Below are positions 7,693-16,756 of a DNA stretch of 64,000 nucleotides, one piece after another. The position numbers and the translations under genes were made by a program. The notes under the pieces are model-generated. The model worked only from the letters and a program-made list of their open reading frames with translations, did no database searches and was not told the origin of the DNA. The DNA is from JAMXLO01 sp035569235 (lineage in GTDB: Bacteria > Pseudomonadota > Alphaproteobacteria > Acetobacterales > Acetobacteraceae): the NCBI GenBank assembly GCA_035569235.1, contig DATMND010000299.1, positions 18,618-82,617 on the forward strand. The letters are read 5' to 3'. How positions within the stretch are numbered: the first letter of the stretch is position 1; every line of letters begins with the position of its first letter.

Positions 7693-9372
7693 TTAGCGGA
7701 TGGTTTCGCTGAAACAGACAATGCTGGCGGGTTCCTCGTGAAACTCCGGATCGCGCCGCAGCCGCCCCACCATCGCCTCGACATAGGGCGCCGTCGCGCA
7801 GAGCTGCTGAAAATGCCGCTCGTTCAGCGTCAATCCAGCCCGGCGACAGGAATCTGCGATCTCATCGCGCCGCGCGGCACCGATCTCCGGCTGTGCAGGC
7901 TCCGGGATTGGCGGAAGTGCTGTGGAGACCGCGGCGTTCGGTTCCAGCACTGGCCTGCGCGCACGCCACGGTGTCGCGCCTTCATAAGCGTGCGCGACCC
8001 GCAGCACCGTCGCATCATCGAACGGGCGGCCGACGATCTGCATCGACAACGGCAAGCCGTCTGGCGTGTAGCCGATGCACTGTGCCAGCGCCGGGCCGCC
8101 CGTCACGTTGAACGGCGTCGTCAACGATGGCTTCTGCCAGAAGCTGATGGTGCGCCAGCTCTCCAGGCGCGGTGCGGGTCCAGGTGCGGCGGTCACCAGT
8201 ACGTCGTAATTTGTGTAGAGCAGCGCCATCTCGGCGATCAACACGCGCCGCCAACGCGACGCCTGCACATAGTCCGCGCCGGAAATCAGCAGCGCACCCA
8301 ACGTTCGGCCGAGAAAATCCTCGCCGAAGTCACCAAGCCGCGTACGCAACACCGGCTCGTGCACGGCGTAAAGTTCGCTCTCTGCACCGGTGATCTTGAC
8401 GTCGTGATAGACCTGCGCCGGCCGGATGTTGGTATCCTCGAGCACGGCGCCGAGGCCGCGCAACACGGCAAACGCCGCTTCCAGTGCCGCCTTGGCCACT
8501 GCCGGTATCGGCGCGTCCCGCTCGAACAGATTGCGCAGCACGCCGATGCGCAAACCCTTGATGCCCCCGTTCAGCGCGGCGCGATAGTCGGGCACCGGCC
8601 GGTCCGCGCTCGCCGGATCTTTCGAATCGTGGCCGGTGATCGCCTGCAGCATGATGGCGCAGTCCTCGACGGACCAGGTCATCGGACCAGCGTGATCGTA
8701 GCTGAATGAGTTGGTATAGACGCCAAACCGGCTGACCAGGCCGTAGGTTGGTTTCAACCCGGCCAGGCCACACAGCGCCGCCGGGTTGCGGATCGAGCCG
8801 CCGGTATCGGAGCCGAGAGCGCCCATCATCAGCCCCGCCGCGACGCCAGCACCCGAACCGCTGGACGATCCGCCGGTGAAATGCTCGCGGTTCCACGGAT
8901 TGCGCGCCGGCGGCCACGGCAGGTCAAAGGAAGGCCCACCGTGCGCGAACTCGTGGGTCGCCAGCTTGCCGAGCAGAATCGCGCCGGCCTGATGCAGCTT
9001 CTCGACGGTGGTGGCGTCGCAGTCCGGGACGTACTCGGCGCGCGTGCGCGAGTGGCTGGTCGTGCGGATGCCGGCAGTGCAGTAGATGTCCTTCAAGGCG
9101 AACGGGATGCCATGCATTGGGCCGCGATAGTTGCCCGCCATGATCTCGGCTTCCGCGATGCGCGCTTGATCCAGCGCCTGCTCCGCGGTGACCAGCAGAT
9201 ATGCGTTGAGCTGCGGATCGATCGCGGCGATTCGGTCGAGGAAGGCGCGGGTCAGCGCAACCGGCGAAAGCTGCCGCCGTTCGATCAGGCTGGCGGCTTC
9301 GGCGATGCCGAGGAAGTGCAAGTCGGTCGTGCGAGGCGCTGCATCGTTGGGCACGGGGGAAAATCCTTTCAT
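7693..9372 (-). CDS. Amidase (amidase-signature family)
   Basis: A 559-residue amidase-signature enzyme. The Ser-cisSer-Lys triad is visible: K94 in FALKDIY, the Ser-rich GGSSSGSG loop (about 167-174) and the nucleophile region GSDTGGSIR (Ser about 193). The family hydrolyses linear amides, carbamoyl amides or ureides. The ATG at 9372 overlaps the stop of the hydantoinase gene in an ATGA junction, a mark of translational coupling. With the upstream ring-opening enzyme, a sensible inference is that this enzyme cleaves the N-carbamoyl or half-amide product. The protein is somewhat longer than a minimal amidase, with an extra C-terminal region of about 60 residues of unknown role. Confidence 0.92.
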   Translation of the reverse strand: MKGFSPVPNDAAPRTTDLHFLGIAEAASLIERRQLSPVALTRAFLDRIAAIDPQLNAYLLVTAEQALDQARIAEAEIMAGNYRGPMHGIPFALKDIYCTAGIRTTSHSRTRAEYVPDCDATTVEKLHQAGAILLGKLATHEFAHGGPSFDLPWPPARNPWNREHFTGGSSSGSGAGVAAGLMMGALGSDTGGSIRNPAALCGLAGLKPTYGLVSRFGVYTNSFSYDHAGPMTWSVEDCAIMLQAITGHDSKDPASADRPVPDYRAALNGGIKGLRIGVLRNLFERDAPIPAVAKAALEAAFAVLRGLGAVLEDTNIRPAQVYHDVKITGAESELYAVHEPVLRTRLGDFGEDFLGRTLGALLISGADYVQASRWRRVLIAEMALLYTNYDVLVTAAPGPAPRLESWRTISFWQKPSLTTPFNVTGGPALAQCIGYTPDGLPLSMQIVGRPFDDATVLRVAHAYEGATPWRARRPVLEPNAAVSTALPPIPEPAQPEIGAARRDEIADSCRRAGLTLNERHFQQLCATAPYVEAMVGRLRRDPEFHEEPASIVCFSETIR

Positions 9373-10802
9373 ACCGCCGGGCGCGCGCGGATCTCGTCGG
9401 CCACCTTGCGCGGCAGGAACTGGCCATCCTTCGGATCGCCAAAGAACTGCCCACCCTCCACCATCACCTTGCCGCGCAGCACGGTCGCGCTGGGCCACGC
9501 CGTCACGACATGGCCTTCCCATGGTGTGTAGTCGGTCTCATGCAGATCGGCGGCGCGAATCGTCTTTTCGATGCCGGTGTCCAGCACCACGATGTCTGCG
9601 TCAGAGCCGACCGCCAGCGCGCCCTTGCGCGGATACATGCCCATGATCTTCGCCGCGTTGCTCGACACCATGCCGGCGAAGTGCTCCAACGCGTAGCCAC
9701 GCTGCGTCACCATCTGCGTATACATCAGCGACAGCCGCGGTTCGACGCCGGAATTACCGCCGGTCGTATCGTCGATGCGCGATCCTTGCAGCTTGACGCG
9801 CAACGGGCAACACAGCTCGTCGGTGGCGATCACCTGGATGGCGCCATGGTTGGTCGCCTCCCACAACGCTTTCTGATCCTCGGGGAACTTCAGCGACGGG
9901 TAAGTATGATACATCTGCCCACCCGGTTTTTTGTAGTCCTCAGCTGAGTACATCAGGTACTGGTGCAGCGTTTCGCCATACATCGGAAAGCCGCGCGCCC
10001 GCGATGCCGCAAGCGCCGCGACGCCGGTGGCAGCCGACACGTGCACCATGTAAAGCGCCGCACCTTCCACCCGCTCGGCCAGGCGGATCACCCGGTTGAA
10101 CGACAGCTCCTCCGACAGCGTGTTGTGCACCTCCGCCATGTGCTCGAAGCCGACACGGTTCTCCCGCATCAGCTTCTCGTACATGAACATGACGATGTCG
10201 TTGTCCTCGGCGTGTATCGCCGCGACGCCGCCCGCCTTCGCGACGGTCTTCAATGCCTCCCAGATGTCGCCGTACTGCACCATGCGGCCGGTGTTGCCCG
10301 GGCGGATGTCTGTGGTGAAGATCTTGATGCTGGCATGGCCGGCCTGCATCGCCTCCGCCAGCTCTTCGTGCTGGCCGACGGGGATCTTCCCCATCAACGT
10401 CAGGTGAAAGCCGTAGTCGCAGTAGCATGCGCCCTTCCAGTTCGCGTCGGTCTGCTCGATCGCCGTCTGGATCGAACGGTCGTGCGTGCACTGGACGAAA
10501 TCGATCAGCGACGTGGTGCCGCCGAACAGCGCGGCGCGGCTGACCTGCGCCGGCGGATCGGTGTATTTCGGCTCCGCCTCACCGGGGAAGCGGATCGGCG
10601 ACAGGCAGTGGATGTGCGGATCGATGCCGCCGGGGATCACCACCTTTCCGGTCGCATCGATGGTACGCGTCGCGGCCGTGGCACCCAGTGCGCTTGGTGC
10701 ACCGATCATCGCGACCTTGCCGCTGGCAACACCGATATCCGCCGCGGCAGTGCCACTAGGCAACACGCAGGTGCCGCCTGCTATCACGAGGTCCAGCATC
10801 AT
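9369..10802 (-). CDS. Dihydropyrimidinase/D-hydantoinase family amidohydrolase
   Basis: A 477-residue cyclic amidohydrolase with a binuclear metal site. The ligands are in order: HIH at 63-65, the carbamylated Lys K160 in SIKIFTTD, H197 in IHAED, H254 in MVHVSA, and Asp 328 in ATDEL. This set is diagnostic for the hydantoinase/dihydropyrimidinase/allantoinase group, which opens cyclic diamides such as hydantoins or dihydrouracil. The TDELCC context differs from the usual TDHCP of classic dihydropyrimidinases, so the substrate may be atypical. A GGGGGA ribosome site precedes ATG 10802 (a second ATG follows directly). The start overlaps the GTPase stop by 4 bp and the end overlaps the amidase start by 4 bp. 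Confidence 0.92.
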   Translation of the reverse strand: MMLDLVIAGGTCVLPSGTAAADIGVASGKVAMIGAPSALGATAATRTIDATGKVVIPGGIDPHIHCLSPIRFPGEAEPKYTDPPAQVSRAALFGGTTSLIDFVQCTHDRSIQTAIEQTDANWKGACYCDYGFHLTLMGKIPVGQHEELAEAMQAGHASIKIFTTDIRPGNTGRMVQYGDIWEALKTVAKAGGVAAIHAEDNDIVMFMYEKLMRENRVGFEHMAEVHNTLSEELSFNRVIRLAERVEGAALYMVHVSAATGVAALAASRARGFPMYGETLHQYLMYSAEDYKKPGGQMYHTYPSLKFPEDQKALWEATNHGAIQVIATDELCCPLRVKLQGSRIDDTTGGNSGVEPRLSLMYTQMVTQRGYALEHFAGMVSSNAAKIMGMYPRKGALAVGSDADIVVLDTGIEKTIRAADLHETDYTPWEGHVVTAWPSATVLRGKVMVEGGQFFGDPKDGQFLPRKVADEIRARPAV

Positions 10803-11809
10803 CTTCCCCCTTTTGTCATCTCACCCGTCTCGGCCAGTTCCGGATCACCGGCCGCGAAGCGATCCAGCAGAATATCGGTGGCGATGTCGCGCACGATGAA
10901 CACCAGCCGGCTACGTCGGTCAGAGTCCGGCCAGGAGTCGAACCAGCGCGGCGGATACAACGTGTGCTGCACCGCATGGATCGCCGCCGGCCCTGCGTCA
11001 CGATCGGCGAACGCCACAATGCCTTTCACGCGCAGCAGATCCTCGCCGCGCTCGCGCGCCAGGCCGCCCAACGCCAAGGAAAAATCCAGTCGCGACATCG
11101 GTCGGCGCAGCACCAGCACGACGGCACGAATGCCATGTGCGTGGACGGCGGTGGCGACAAAGCGCGGCCGCGCAGCCATGGTCTGGGCGCCACCGAACAG
11201 CACCGCGGCGGGCGTCACTCTCGCGGCATCGTCGATGGTTGCCGCCGGGTTCAACGCCTCGAGCCGCTGCAGCAACAAGGGCGATGGCGTGGCGAGGTCG
11301 GTCTTGGTGAGCAGCAGCCGGTCGGCGCAGGCGGCCTGCGCGGTGGCCTCGGGGAAACGGTCCAGTGTCGCCGCACCGGCCAGCGTATCGATGGTCGCAA
11401 CCACGGCGTACACCTGCAACGCCCGCTCGAGGAACGCATCGGCCGACAGCGTGTAGAGAATGGGGCTCGGCTCCGCGAGGCCGCTGGTCTCGAGCACCAG
11501 GCGCTGGAATGGCGGCAGTTCACCATTCGCGCGCCGGCGCAGCAGCCGGTACAGCGTGTCGGCGAGGTCCTGCCGCACGGCACAGCAGACACAGCCGTTG
11601 GGCAATGCCACGACTTCCTGGTCCGCGACTTCCAGCAGCAGATGATCGAGGCCGACGACACCGAACTCGTTGACGATCACCGCTGTGTCCGACAGGCCCG
11701 GGCTAGCAAGCATGCGCGACAGTAGCGTCGTCTTGCCGCTGCCAAGGAAGCCGGTGAGAACCGAAATCGGCAGTGGGCTTGGCGGAAATGGTGGCGCGGG
11801 GCGCTGCAT
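10799..11809 (-). CDS. CobW/G3E family GTPase (putative metal chaperone)
   Basis: A 336-residue P-loop GTPase of the COG0523/CobW family. The Walker A is GFLGSGKTT (20-28), the switch region is VIVNEFG, and the metal-binding CxCC motif is C73-V-C75-C76, followed by the SGLAEP segment and a C-terminal CobW_C domain. Characterised relatives deliver zinc or cobalt to client metalloenzymes. It is the first gene of the operon and is coupled by an ATGA overlap to a binuclear-metal hydantoinase, so the simplest inference is that it loads metal into that enzyme. The start codon ATG 11809 begins only about 20 residues before the P-loop, as is normal for the family. Confidence 0.92.
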   Translation of the reverse strand: MQRPAPPFPPSPLPISVLTGFLGSGKTTLLSRMLASPGLSDTAVIVNEFGVVGLDHLLLEVADQEVVALPNGCVCCAVRQDLADTLYRLLRRRANGELPPFQRLVLETSGLAEPSPILYTLSADAFLERALQVYAVVATIDTLAGAATLDRFPEATAQAACADRLLLTKTDLATPSPLLLQRLEALNPAATIDDAARVTPAAVLFGGAQTMAARPRFVATAVHAHGIRAVVLVLRRPMSRLDFSLALGGLARERGEDLLRVKGIVAFADRDAGPAAIHAVQHTLYPPRWFDSWPDSDRRSRLVFIVRDIATDILLDRFAAGDPELAETGEMTKGGR

Positions 11810-11934
11810 GACCGGGTCAATCCCAACACATGTGGATGCAGTTGGAAATCCCAGCCTGGGCCATTCGCATCAGCGCATCAGGCGAAGTGACGCAGCAGTT
11901 CGGCCACGCCAGCAGCAGCGCAGCCGTAACTGCT

Positions 11935-12657
11935 CTAGGGACCATCTTCAATGTTAGAACATCCGGCGGTGGATGGATGCGCAGCCGGCGCGCCAAAAAG
12001 CGTACATAGATGGCCCGACTTCACCCATACGCGGCATCCGCCGGCACCAGCGACACCGGCAAACGCGGCCCCTGGCGGCAGCCGCAGCCACGATTGTTCG
12101 AGGAACTGTTCGCCCTGTTGGGTGAATGATCCGGCCAGGACCAGCAGTTCCAGGCCGCCCGGCACAGCGATATCCACCCGAGCCCGAGGCGCCCACTGTT
12201 CCAGACGGACCTGCTCGACCGCGTCCTGAAACAGCGGCAGGACGGACACAGAAGGCCGGCCCGTGTCCCGAACGAAAGCCTGACCCGAAGTCGCGATACG
12301 AACCCGCGTCCGATCGGCCGAGTCGAACTGCCACAACTTGACGAAGATCGTACAGCCGGCCGACGAGCCAGGCTTGTGGCGCGATGTCGGGGGGTTGCGG
12401 ACATAGCTGCCGGTGGGATAATCGCCATGCTCGTCCTGAAACACGCCGTCCAGTACAAGGAACTCTTCGCCGCCGTCATGCACATGCGGTGAGAAATGGC
12501 TACCTGGCGCGTAGCGGACGATCGACGTGGCGCGCGCGACCTCGTCGCCGATGCGGTCCAGCATGCGCCGGTGCACCCCCGCCATGGGGGAAGCCACCCA
12601 GTCCAGCATCCCTGCATGCACGACGGCGCGACGGGTGAAGTCGGCGTTCAGTTGCAT
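11935..12657 (-). CDS. ChrR-like double-cupin protein
   Basis: A 240-residue protein with two cupin domains. The first carries FSPHVHDGGEEFLVLDG, with the HxH and Glu ligands of a ChrR-type zinc cupin, and GDYPTGSYVRNPP, the typical second cupin box. The second half (LLVLAGSF to WVKSGHL) is a degenerate cupin. Relatives include the anti-sigma factor ChrR C-terminal domain and free-standing cupins of unknown role. No zinc-binding anti-sigma N-terminal domain and no sigma gene are present, so a sensor role is not supported. The start at 12657 was chosen over an upstream in-frame ATG as the first codon with CGGAG nearby. It is divergent from the SDR at 12814. Confidence 0.8.
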   Translation of the reverse strand: MQLNADFTRRAVVHAGMLDWVASPMAGVHRRMLDRIGDEVARATSIVRYAPGSHFSPHVHDGGEEFLVLDGVFQDEHGDYPTGSYVRNPPTSRHKPGSSAGCTIFVKLWQFDSADRTRVRIATSGQAFVRDTGRPSVSVLPLFQDAVEQVRLEQWAPRARVDIAVPGGLELLVLAGSFTQQGEQFLEQSWLRLPPGAAFAGVAGAGGCRVWVKSGHLCTLFGAPAAHPSTAGCSNIEDGP

Positions 12658-12813
12658 CGCTGTGCTCCGATCGGTTCCTGCGGTCCGCATCTGACATCGT
12701 GGCATCGGTTTGCGCAAAGGCCGCCTTGTCTGCCCGAGGCTCCGCCGATACCGTCAGCCGTAAAATCGATGCAGAGCACAAGTACATCGCATTTGGCCCG
12801 AGGAAATGCAGAC

Positions 12814-13551
12814 ATGGTCGAATCTCAAGCGTCTTACAGCCGGCTTCGTGAGCGTCGTGTGATGATTACCGGCGCGGCGTCGGGGATCGGGCGGCGGACC
12901 GCGCAGCTGTTCGCCGCTGAAGGCGCCGCGCTGACGCTGCTCGATCGCAGCGCCGAAGGACTGGCTGAGATCGCCCGCGAGACACGCGGCCTCGCGGTAG
13001 AAGCGGATGTGACCGACGAGACATCCGTGGCGAATGCTGTCGAGCAAGGCGCGAAGGCCATGGGGGGCATCGACGGCATCGTCAACGCCGCCGGCATCGT
13101 GATTCGCGGCTCAGTACTCGACGTCGGGCTGGCCGACTGGCGACGCGTGATCGATGTTAATCTGACCGGGACATATATCGTGGTGCGTTGCTGTCTGCCG
13201 TGGCTTTCCAAGGCAGGCACCGCGACCATCGTCAACATTGCGTCGGGCCAGGGTCTTCTGCCCAACACCCCGGAAATGACGGCCTATGCCGCTTCAAAGG
13301 GTGGCGTCGTCAATCTGACGCGCGCCTTGGCCGCCGAGTTGGCACCCGCGATCCGGGTGAACAGCATATGCCCCGGCATGGTGAACACACCGATGACCGC
13401 CGGAGGTCAGCGCGACGTGACACCGTATGCACTCAAGCGCGTTGCGGACCCCTTGGAGATCGCGCAGGCCATCCTGTACCTCACCGGTTCAGAGTCCTCG
13501 TTCATCACCGGTGCAGCGCTGGCGGCGGATGGCGGGCGGACCTTCCACTGA
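12814..13551 (+). CDS. Short-chain dehydrogenase/reductase (SDR)
   Basis: A 245-residue classical SDR. The nucleotide-binding TGAASGIG is at about residues 20-27, NAAG marks the fourth strand, the catalytic YAASK is near 165, and the C-terminal SSFITGAALAADGG closes the fold. An Asp in LLDRSAEG after the second strand favours NAD over NADP. AGGA about 9 bp before ATG 12814 supports this start over longer in-frame codons. The substrate, an alcohol or ketone, cannot be deduced. It stands alone on this strand between the cupin gene and the acetate-kinase operon. Confidence 0.9.
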   Translation: MVESQASYSRLRERRVMITGAASGIGRRTAQLFAAEGAALTLLDRSAEGLAEIARETRGLAVEADVTDETSVANAVEQGAKAMGGIDGIVNAAGIVIRGSVLDVGLADWRRVIDVNLTGTYIVVRCCLPWLSKAGTATIVNIASGQGLLPNTPEMTAYAASKGGVVNLTRALAAELAPAIRVNSICPGMVNTPMTAGGQRDVTPYALKRVADPLEIAQAILYLTGSESSFITGAALAADGGRTFH

Positions 13552-13783
13552 ATTCAGGTGCCGACGGCCTCGGTGACACGGTCGCAACAGTTGCCGCCGT
13601 CCAGGTTATTCGCACCGGCAGCAGCGACCACCAAGCAGCTCAAAATGTGATTGCAGAAGCACCAAACTCCTGGACCGTTTAGCACCACGGAGCAACCCCA
13701 AGAATGTGAACTCAGCGGCAAGACCAGGCGTTTGCGACCACAACTATCAATACTCCAAACACCTGCGGGGATTGTACGGCATG

Positions 13784-14968
13784 TCACGCCAGATCAGATC
13801 GTAGAACGCGCACCGTATGACGAGCAATCAAGCGTTCCTCATCGGTCGGGATGACCCATACTGGGATAGTTGATGTCTCAGCGCTGATACAGCCCTCGCC
13901 ATTTGCGTTAAGTTCAGGCTCCAGTATCGCTCCCATCCAGCGACATCCTTCAATGACTTCCGTTCGCGTTGCGGCGTCGTTCTCACCGATCCCTCCAGAG
14001 AACACGAACGCGTCTATTCCCCCCAGGGCAGCAACCATGGATCCCGCCTCGCGAATGATGCGATATACAAAGAGATCGATCGCCTCGCACGCCGCCGGAT
14101 CAGTCGATGCCCTCAGCGTACGCATATCCGAAGAAAGGCCTGAGACGCCGAGCAGCCCTGATTTCCGATAGATCAGGTCCTCAATTGCCACAGCATCCAT
14201 CTGATATTCGCGCATCAGATAGAGGATCACCCCGGGGTCGAGCGCGCCGCAACGCGTGCCCATCATCAGCCCGTCCACAGCGGTGAAGCCCATCGTGCTT
14301 GCCACACTGCGGCCTTGGTCCACAGCGCACAGGCTTGCGCCGTTGCCGAGATGGGCCAGGATGATGCGTCCGGACGCCAGTTCAGGACGCAGGTCGCGCA
14401 GCCGCGATAGGAGATATTCGTAAGATAGACCGTGGAAACCGTACCGCTGAACGCCGGCGTCGGTGAATTGACGCGGCAACGCGAAGGACTGAGCAACACG
14501 CGGCTGGCTGCGATGGAAGGCTGTGTCAAAGCAGGCGACCTGAGGAACATGTGGAGCTGCGTCGAAGATTGTGCGGATTGGTGAGAGGTTGTGGGGCTGA
14601 TGCAACGGCGCCAGCGGTTCGAGTCGCGCCAAGGCTTCCAGCACATCACGATCCAGGCGGACGGGGGTGTCGAATTTCATGCCCCCATGAACGACGCGGT
14701 GCCCGATGCCCTTGACCGGTGTTCCCGAAGCCAGGTGCACACCGGTCTCGAGTATCTCCCGTGTGGCAGCGTCGTGATCGAACCCAGCGGCGGACCACGC
14801 GCGCTCGACCAATGTTCCACCTTGGGCGTCCTTGACATTGAGACGTGGACTGACGCCGATGCCCTCAATCTGACCGCGGAAGAGGATGTCCGCATTATCC
14901 GAATCCGCGCATAAGGCGAACTTGACGCTGGAAGACCCGGCGTTGATCACGGCGATACAACCGGACAT
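13784..14968 (-). CDS. ackA: Acetate kinase
   Basis: A 394-residue acetate/propionate kinase of the ASKHA fold. INAGSSSVKFAL at the N terminus, GHRVVHGG, DTAFH and YGFHGLSYEY are all present, as is the C-terminal FSGGIGEN. The enzyme makes ATP and acetate from acetyl phosphate. ATG 14968 has GGGAAG about 7 bp upstream and is preferred over GTG 14974. It is the last gene of the six-gene operon, 27 bp after fabI, and its phosphotransacetylase partner is two genes upstream. With a low-oxygen-type box ahead of the operon, its likely role is ATP formation from acetyl-CoA when respiration is limited. Confidence 0.95.
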   Translation of the reverse strand: MSGCIAVINAGSSSVKFALCADSDNADILFRGQIEGIGVSPRLNVKDAQGGTLVERAWSAAGFDHDAATREILETGVHLASGTPVKGIGHRVVHGGMKFDTPVRLDRDVLEALARLEPLAPLHQPHNLSPIRTIFDAAPHVPQVACFDTAFHRSQPRVAQSFALPRQFTDAGVQRYGFHGLSYEYLLSRLRDLRPELASGRIILAHLGNGASLCAVDQGRSVASTMGFTAVDGLMMGTRCGALDPGVILYLMREYQMDAVAIEDLIYRKSGLLGVSGLSSDMRTLRASTDPAACEAIDLFVYRIIREAGSMVAALGGIDAFVFSGGIGENDAATRTEVIEGCRWMGAILEPELNANGEGCISAETSTIPVWVIPTDEERLIARHTVRVLRSDLA

Positions 14969-14995
14969 GCTCACTTCCCACCGTCCATGTACGTG

Positions 14996-15778
14996 TCAGG
15001 CGACGATATTCGCCCCGCCGTCGACGTAGACCGTGCCGCCGGTGATGCGCTTGGCCAGCCACGTTGCGAGATAGGCGCACGTGAAGCCGACATCCATGAT
15101 GTCGATGAGCTCGCCAAGCGGCGCCCGTTGCGCCGCTTCATTGAGCAAATGTTCGAAGTCCTTCAGCCCCGATGCCGCGCGCGTTTTCAGCGGTCCGGGA
15201 GAAATGGCATGCACGCGTATCCCCTGTGGGCCAAGCTCGTAAGCGAGATACCGACATGCTGCCTCCAATGCAGCCTTCACCGGGCCCATTACGTTATAGT
15301 TCGCGACGACGCGATTGGCGCCATAGTAGCTCATTGCGAACATTGTCCCGCCGTCGGTCATCAGCGGCGCTGCGAGCTTCGCCATCCGGATGAATGAATG
15401 GCATGAGATGTCCATCGCCTTCGCGAATCCCTCCGCCGAACAGTTCAGCAACCCACCTTGGAGGTCCTCCTTCGGCGCAAACGCGATTGAGTGCACCAGG
15501 ATATCCAACTTGCCCCATTCCGCTCGAATGCGATCGAATAGCGCTTCCAGTTGGCCCGGCACAGAGACGTCGAGCGCGCCGGTGATCGGTGCCTCGAGTT
15601 GCTGTGCGAGGGGTTCTACGTATGGCCGAGCGCGTTCATTCAGCCAGGTGATTGCAACTTCCGCGCCCACGGTGCGGAACGCCTTGGCACAACCGTACGC
15701 AATGGATTGGTCATTGGCCACACCGATGACGAGCGCCTTCTGTCCGGCAAGAACTGGTCTGATGATGGCGTCGCTCAT
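14996..15778 (-). CDS. fabI: Enoyl-[acyl-carrier-protein] reductase (FabI type)
   Basis: A 260-residue FabI-type enoyl-ACP reductase, a divergent SDR. Evidence is the N-terminal GVANDQSIAYGCA, which replaces the usual GxxxGxG, the LVHSIAFAPKEDLQG strand, SYYGA, and the spaced catalytic YNVMGPVK (Tyr and Lys separated by six residues, as in FabI). It reduces the trans-2 double bond of enoyl-ACP with NAD(P)H. Its position between pta and ackA, rather than in a lipid operon, suggests an extra copy serving redox balance or an acyl-CoA route under low oxygen, which is inference. Gaps to its neighbours are 12 and 27 bp. Confidence 0.93.
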   Translation of the reverse strand: MSDAIIRPVLAGQKALVIGVANDQSIAYGCAKAFRTVGAEVAITWLNERARPYVEPLAQQLEAPITGALDVSVPGQLEALFDRIRAEWGKLDILVHSIAFAPKEDLQGGLLNCSAEGFAKAMDISCHSFIRMAKLAAPLMTDGGTMFAMSYYGANRVVANYNVMGPVKAALEAACRYLAYELGPQGIRVHAISPGPLKTRAASGLKDFEHLLNEAAQRAPLGELIDIMDVGFTCAYLATWLAKRITGGTVYVDGGANIVA

Positions 15779-15790
15779 GGTGATCTCCCG

Positions 15791-16756
15791 TCAAAGGATG
15801 GACGCAGACGCCGACTGCCGTCGCGCCGCGGCGACCATGACCGCGACGGCGCACGACGCAAGACGCGTCAGCAATGAATCGGCGCGGCTGGTCAGGATGA
15901 TCGGGACCCGTGCACCGAGCACAATCCCCGCTGCATCGGCATTGGCCAGAAAGGACAGGCTCTTTGCAAGCATGTTTCCCGCTTCGAGGTCAGGAACCAC
16001 GAGAACATTCGCTCGTCCTGCTACCGGCGATGTGATCTTCTTGATTGCTGCGGCCGCTGGACTGATTGCATTGTCAAGCGCGAGCGGCCCATCCAGCAAC
16101 GCACCGGTGATTTGACCGCGATCCGCCATCTTGCACAGGGCGGCAGCTTCGATCGTGGAGGGCACCTTGGAGTTGACCGTCTCCATCGCGCTGAGGATCG
16201 CGACGCGGACCTCCTGAACGCCCATGGCATGTGCCAGATCGATTGCGTTCTGGACGATATCAACCTTATCGTCGAGCGTCGGCGCTATGTTGACCGCGGC
16301 ATCCGTGATGATCAGCGCATCGGGGTGATCCGGGACATCCATGATGAAACAGTGGCTGATCCGGCGGGCCGTCCGAATGCCCGCCTGCCGCGACACCACG
16401 GCGCCCATCAGTTCGTCGGTGTGCAGGCTGCCCTTCATGAGTGCCTCGACCCGGCCGGCGGTCACCAGCTCCACCGCCTTCGCGGCGGATGCATGGCTAT
16501 GCTCGGAACCGACAAGCTCGAATGCGCCGATGTCGATCTCGGCATCGTCTGCCACGCGCCGCATACGGTCGAGAGGGCCGACGAGGATCGGTTCGATCAG
16601 GTGCAGCCGTGCGGCCTCGACCGCACCCTGCAATGAAACATCGTCGCACGGATGCGCAACGGCAGCCTTGATGGTGGCCTGCCGCTGCGCCAGTTTGACC
16701 AGACGTTCGTATTTCTCGTGAACGACTGTCGCGGGGCGTTTGGACGTGTCAGGCAT
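15791..16756 (-). CDS. Phosphate acetyl/butyryltransferase
   Basis: A 321-residue phosphate acyltransferase of the PTA/PTB family. Recognised from the VEALMKGSLHTDELMGAVV segment, HCFIMDVP, LIITDAAVNIAPTLDDK and the C-terminal VLVVPDLEAGNML, all typical of the short single-domain enzymes also found fused to enoyl-CoA hydratase domains. It converts an acyl-CoA and phosphate to acyl phosphate, the substrate of the acetate kinase in the same operon. Acetyl versus butyryl specificity cannot be read. Its ATG lies inside the end of the DUF3141 gene (8-bp overlap), which suggests coupled translation. Confidence 0.93.
   Translation of the reverse strand: MPDTSKRPATVVHEKYERLVKLAQRQATIKAAVAHPCDDVSLQGAVEAARLHLIEPILVGPLDRMRRVADDAEIDIGAFELVGSEHSHASAAKAVELVTAGRVEALMKGSLHTDELMGAVVSRQAGIRTARRISHCFIMDVPDHPDALIITDAAVNIAPTLDDKVDIVQNAIDLAHAMGVQEVRVAILSAMETVNSKVPSTIEAAALCKMADRGQITGALLDGPLALDNAISPAAAAIKKITSPVAGRANVLVVPDLEAGNMLAKSLSFLANADAAGIVLGARVPIILTSRADSLLTRLASCAVAVMVAAARRQSASASIL

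Noticed and set aside
11935..12657. Cupin protein as a ChrR anti-sigma factor
   Set aside because: The zinc-binding anti-sigma N-terminal domain is absent and no ECF sigma gene is adjacent.
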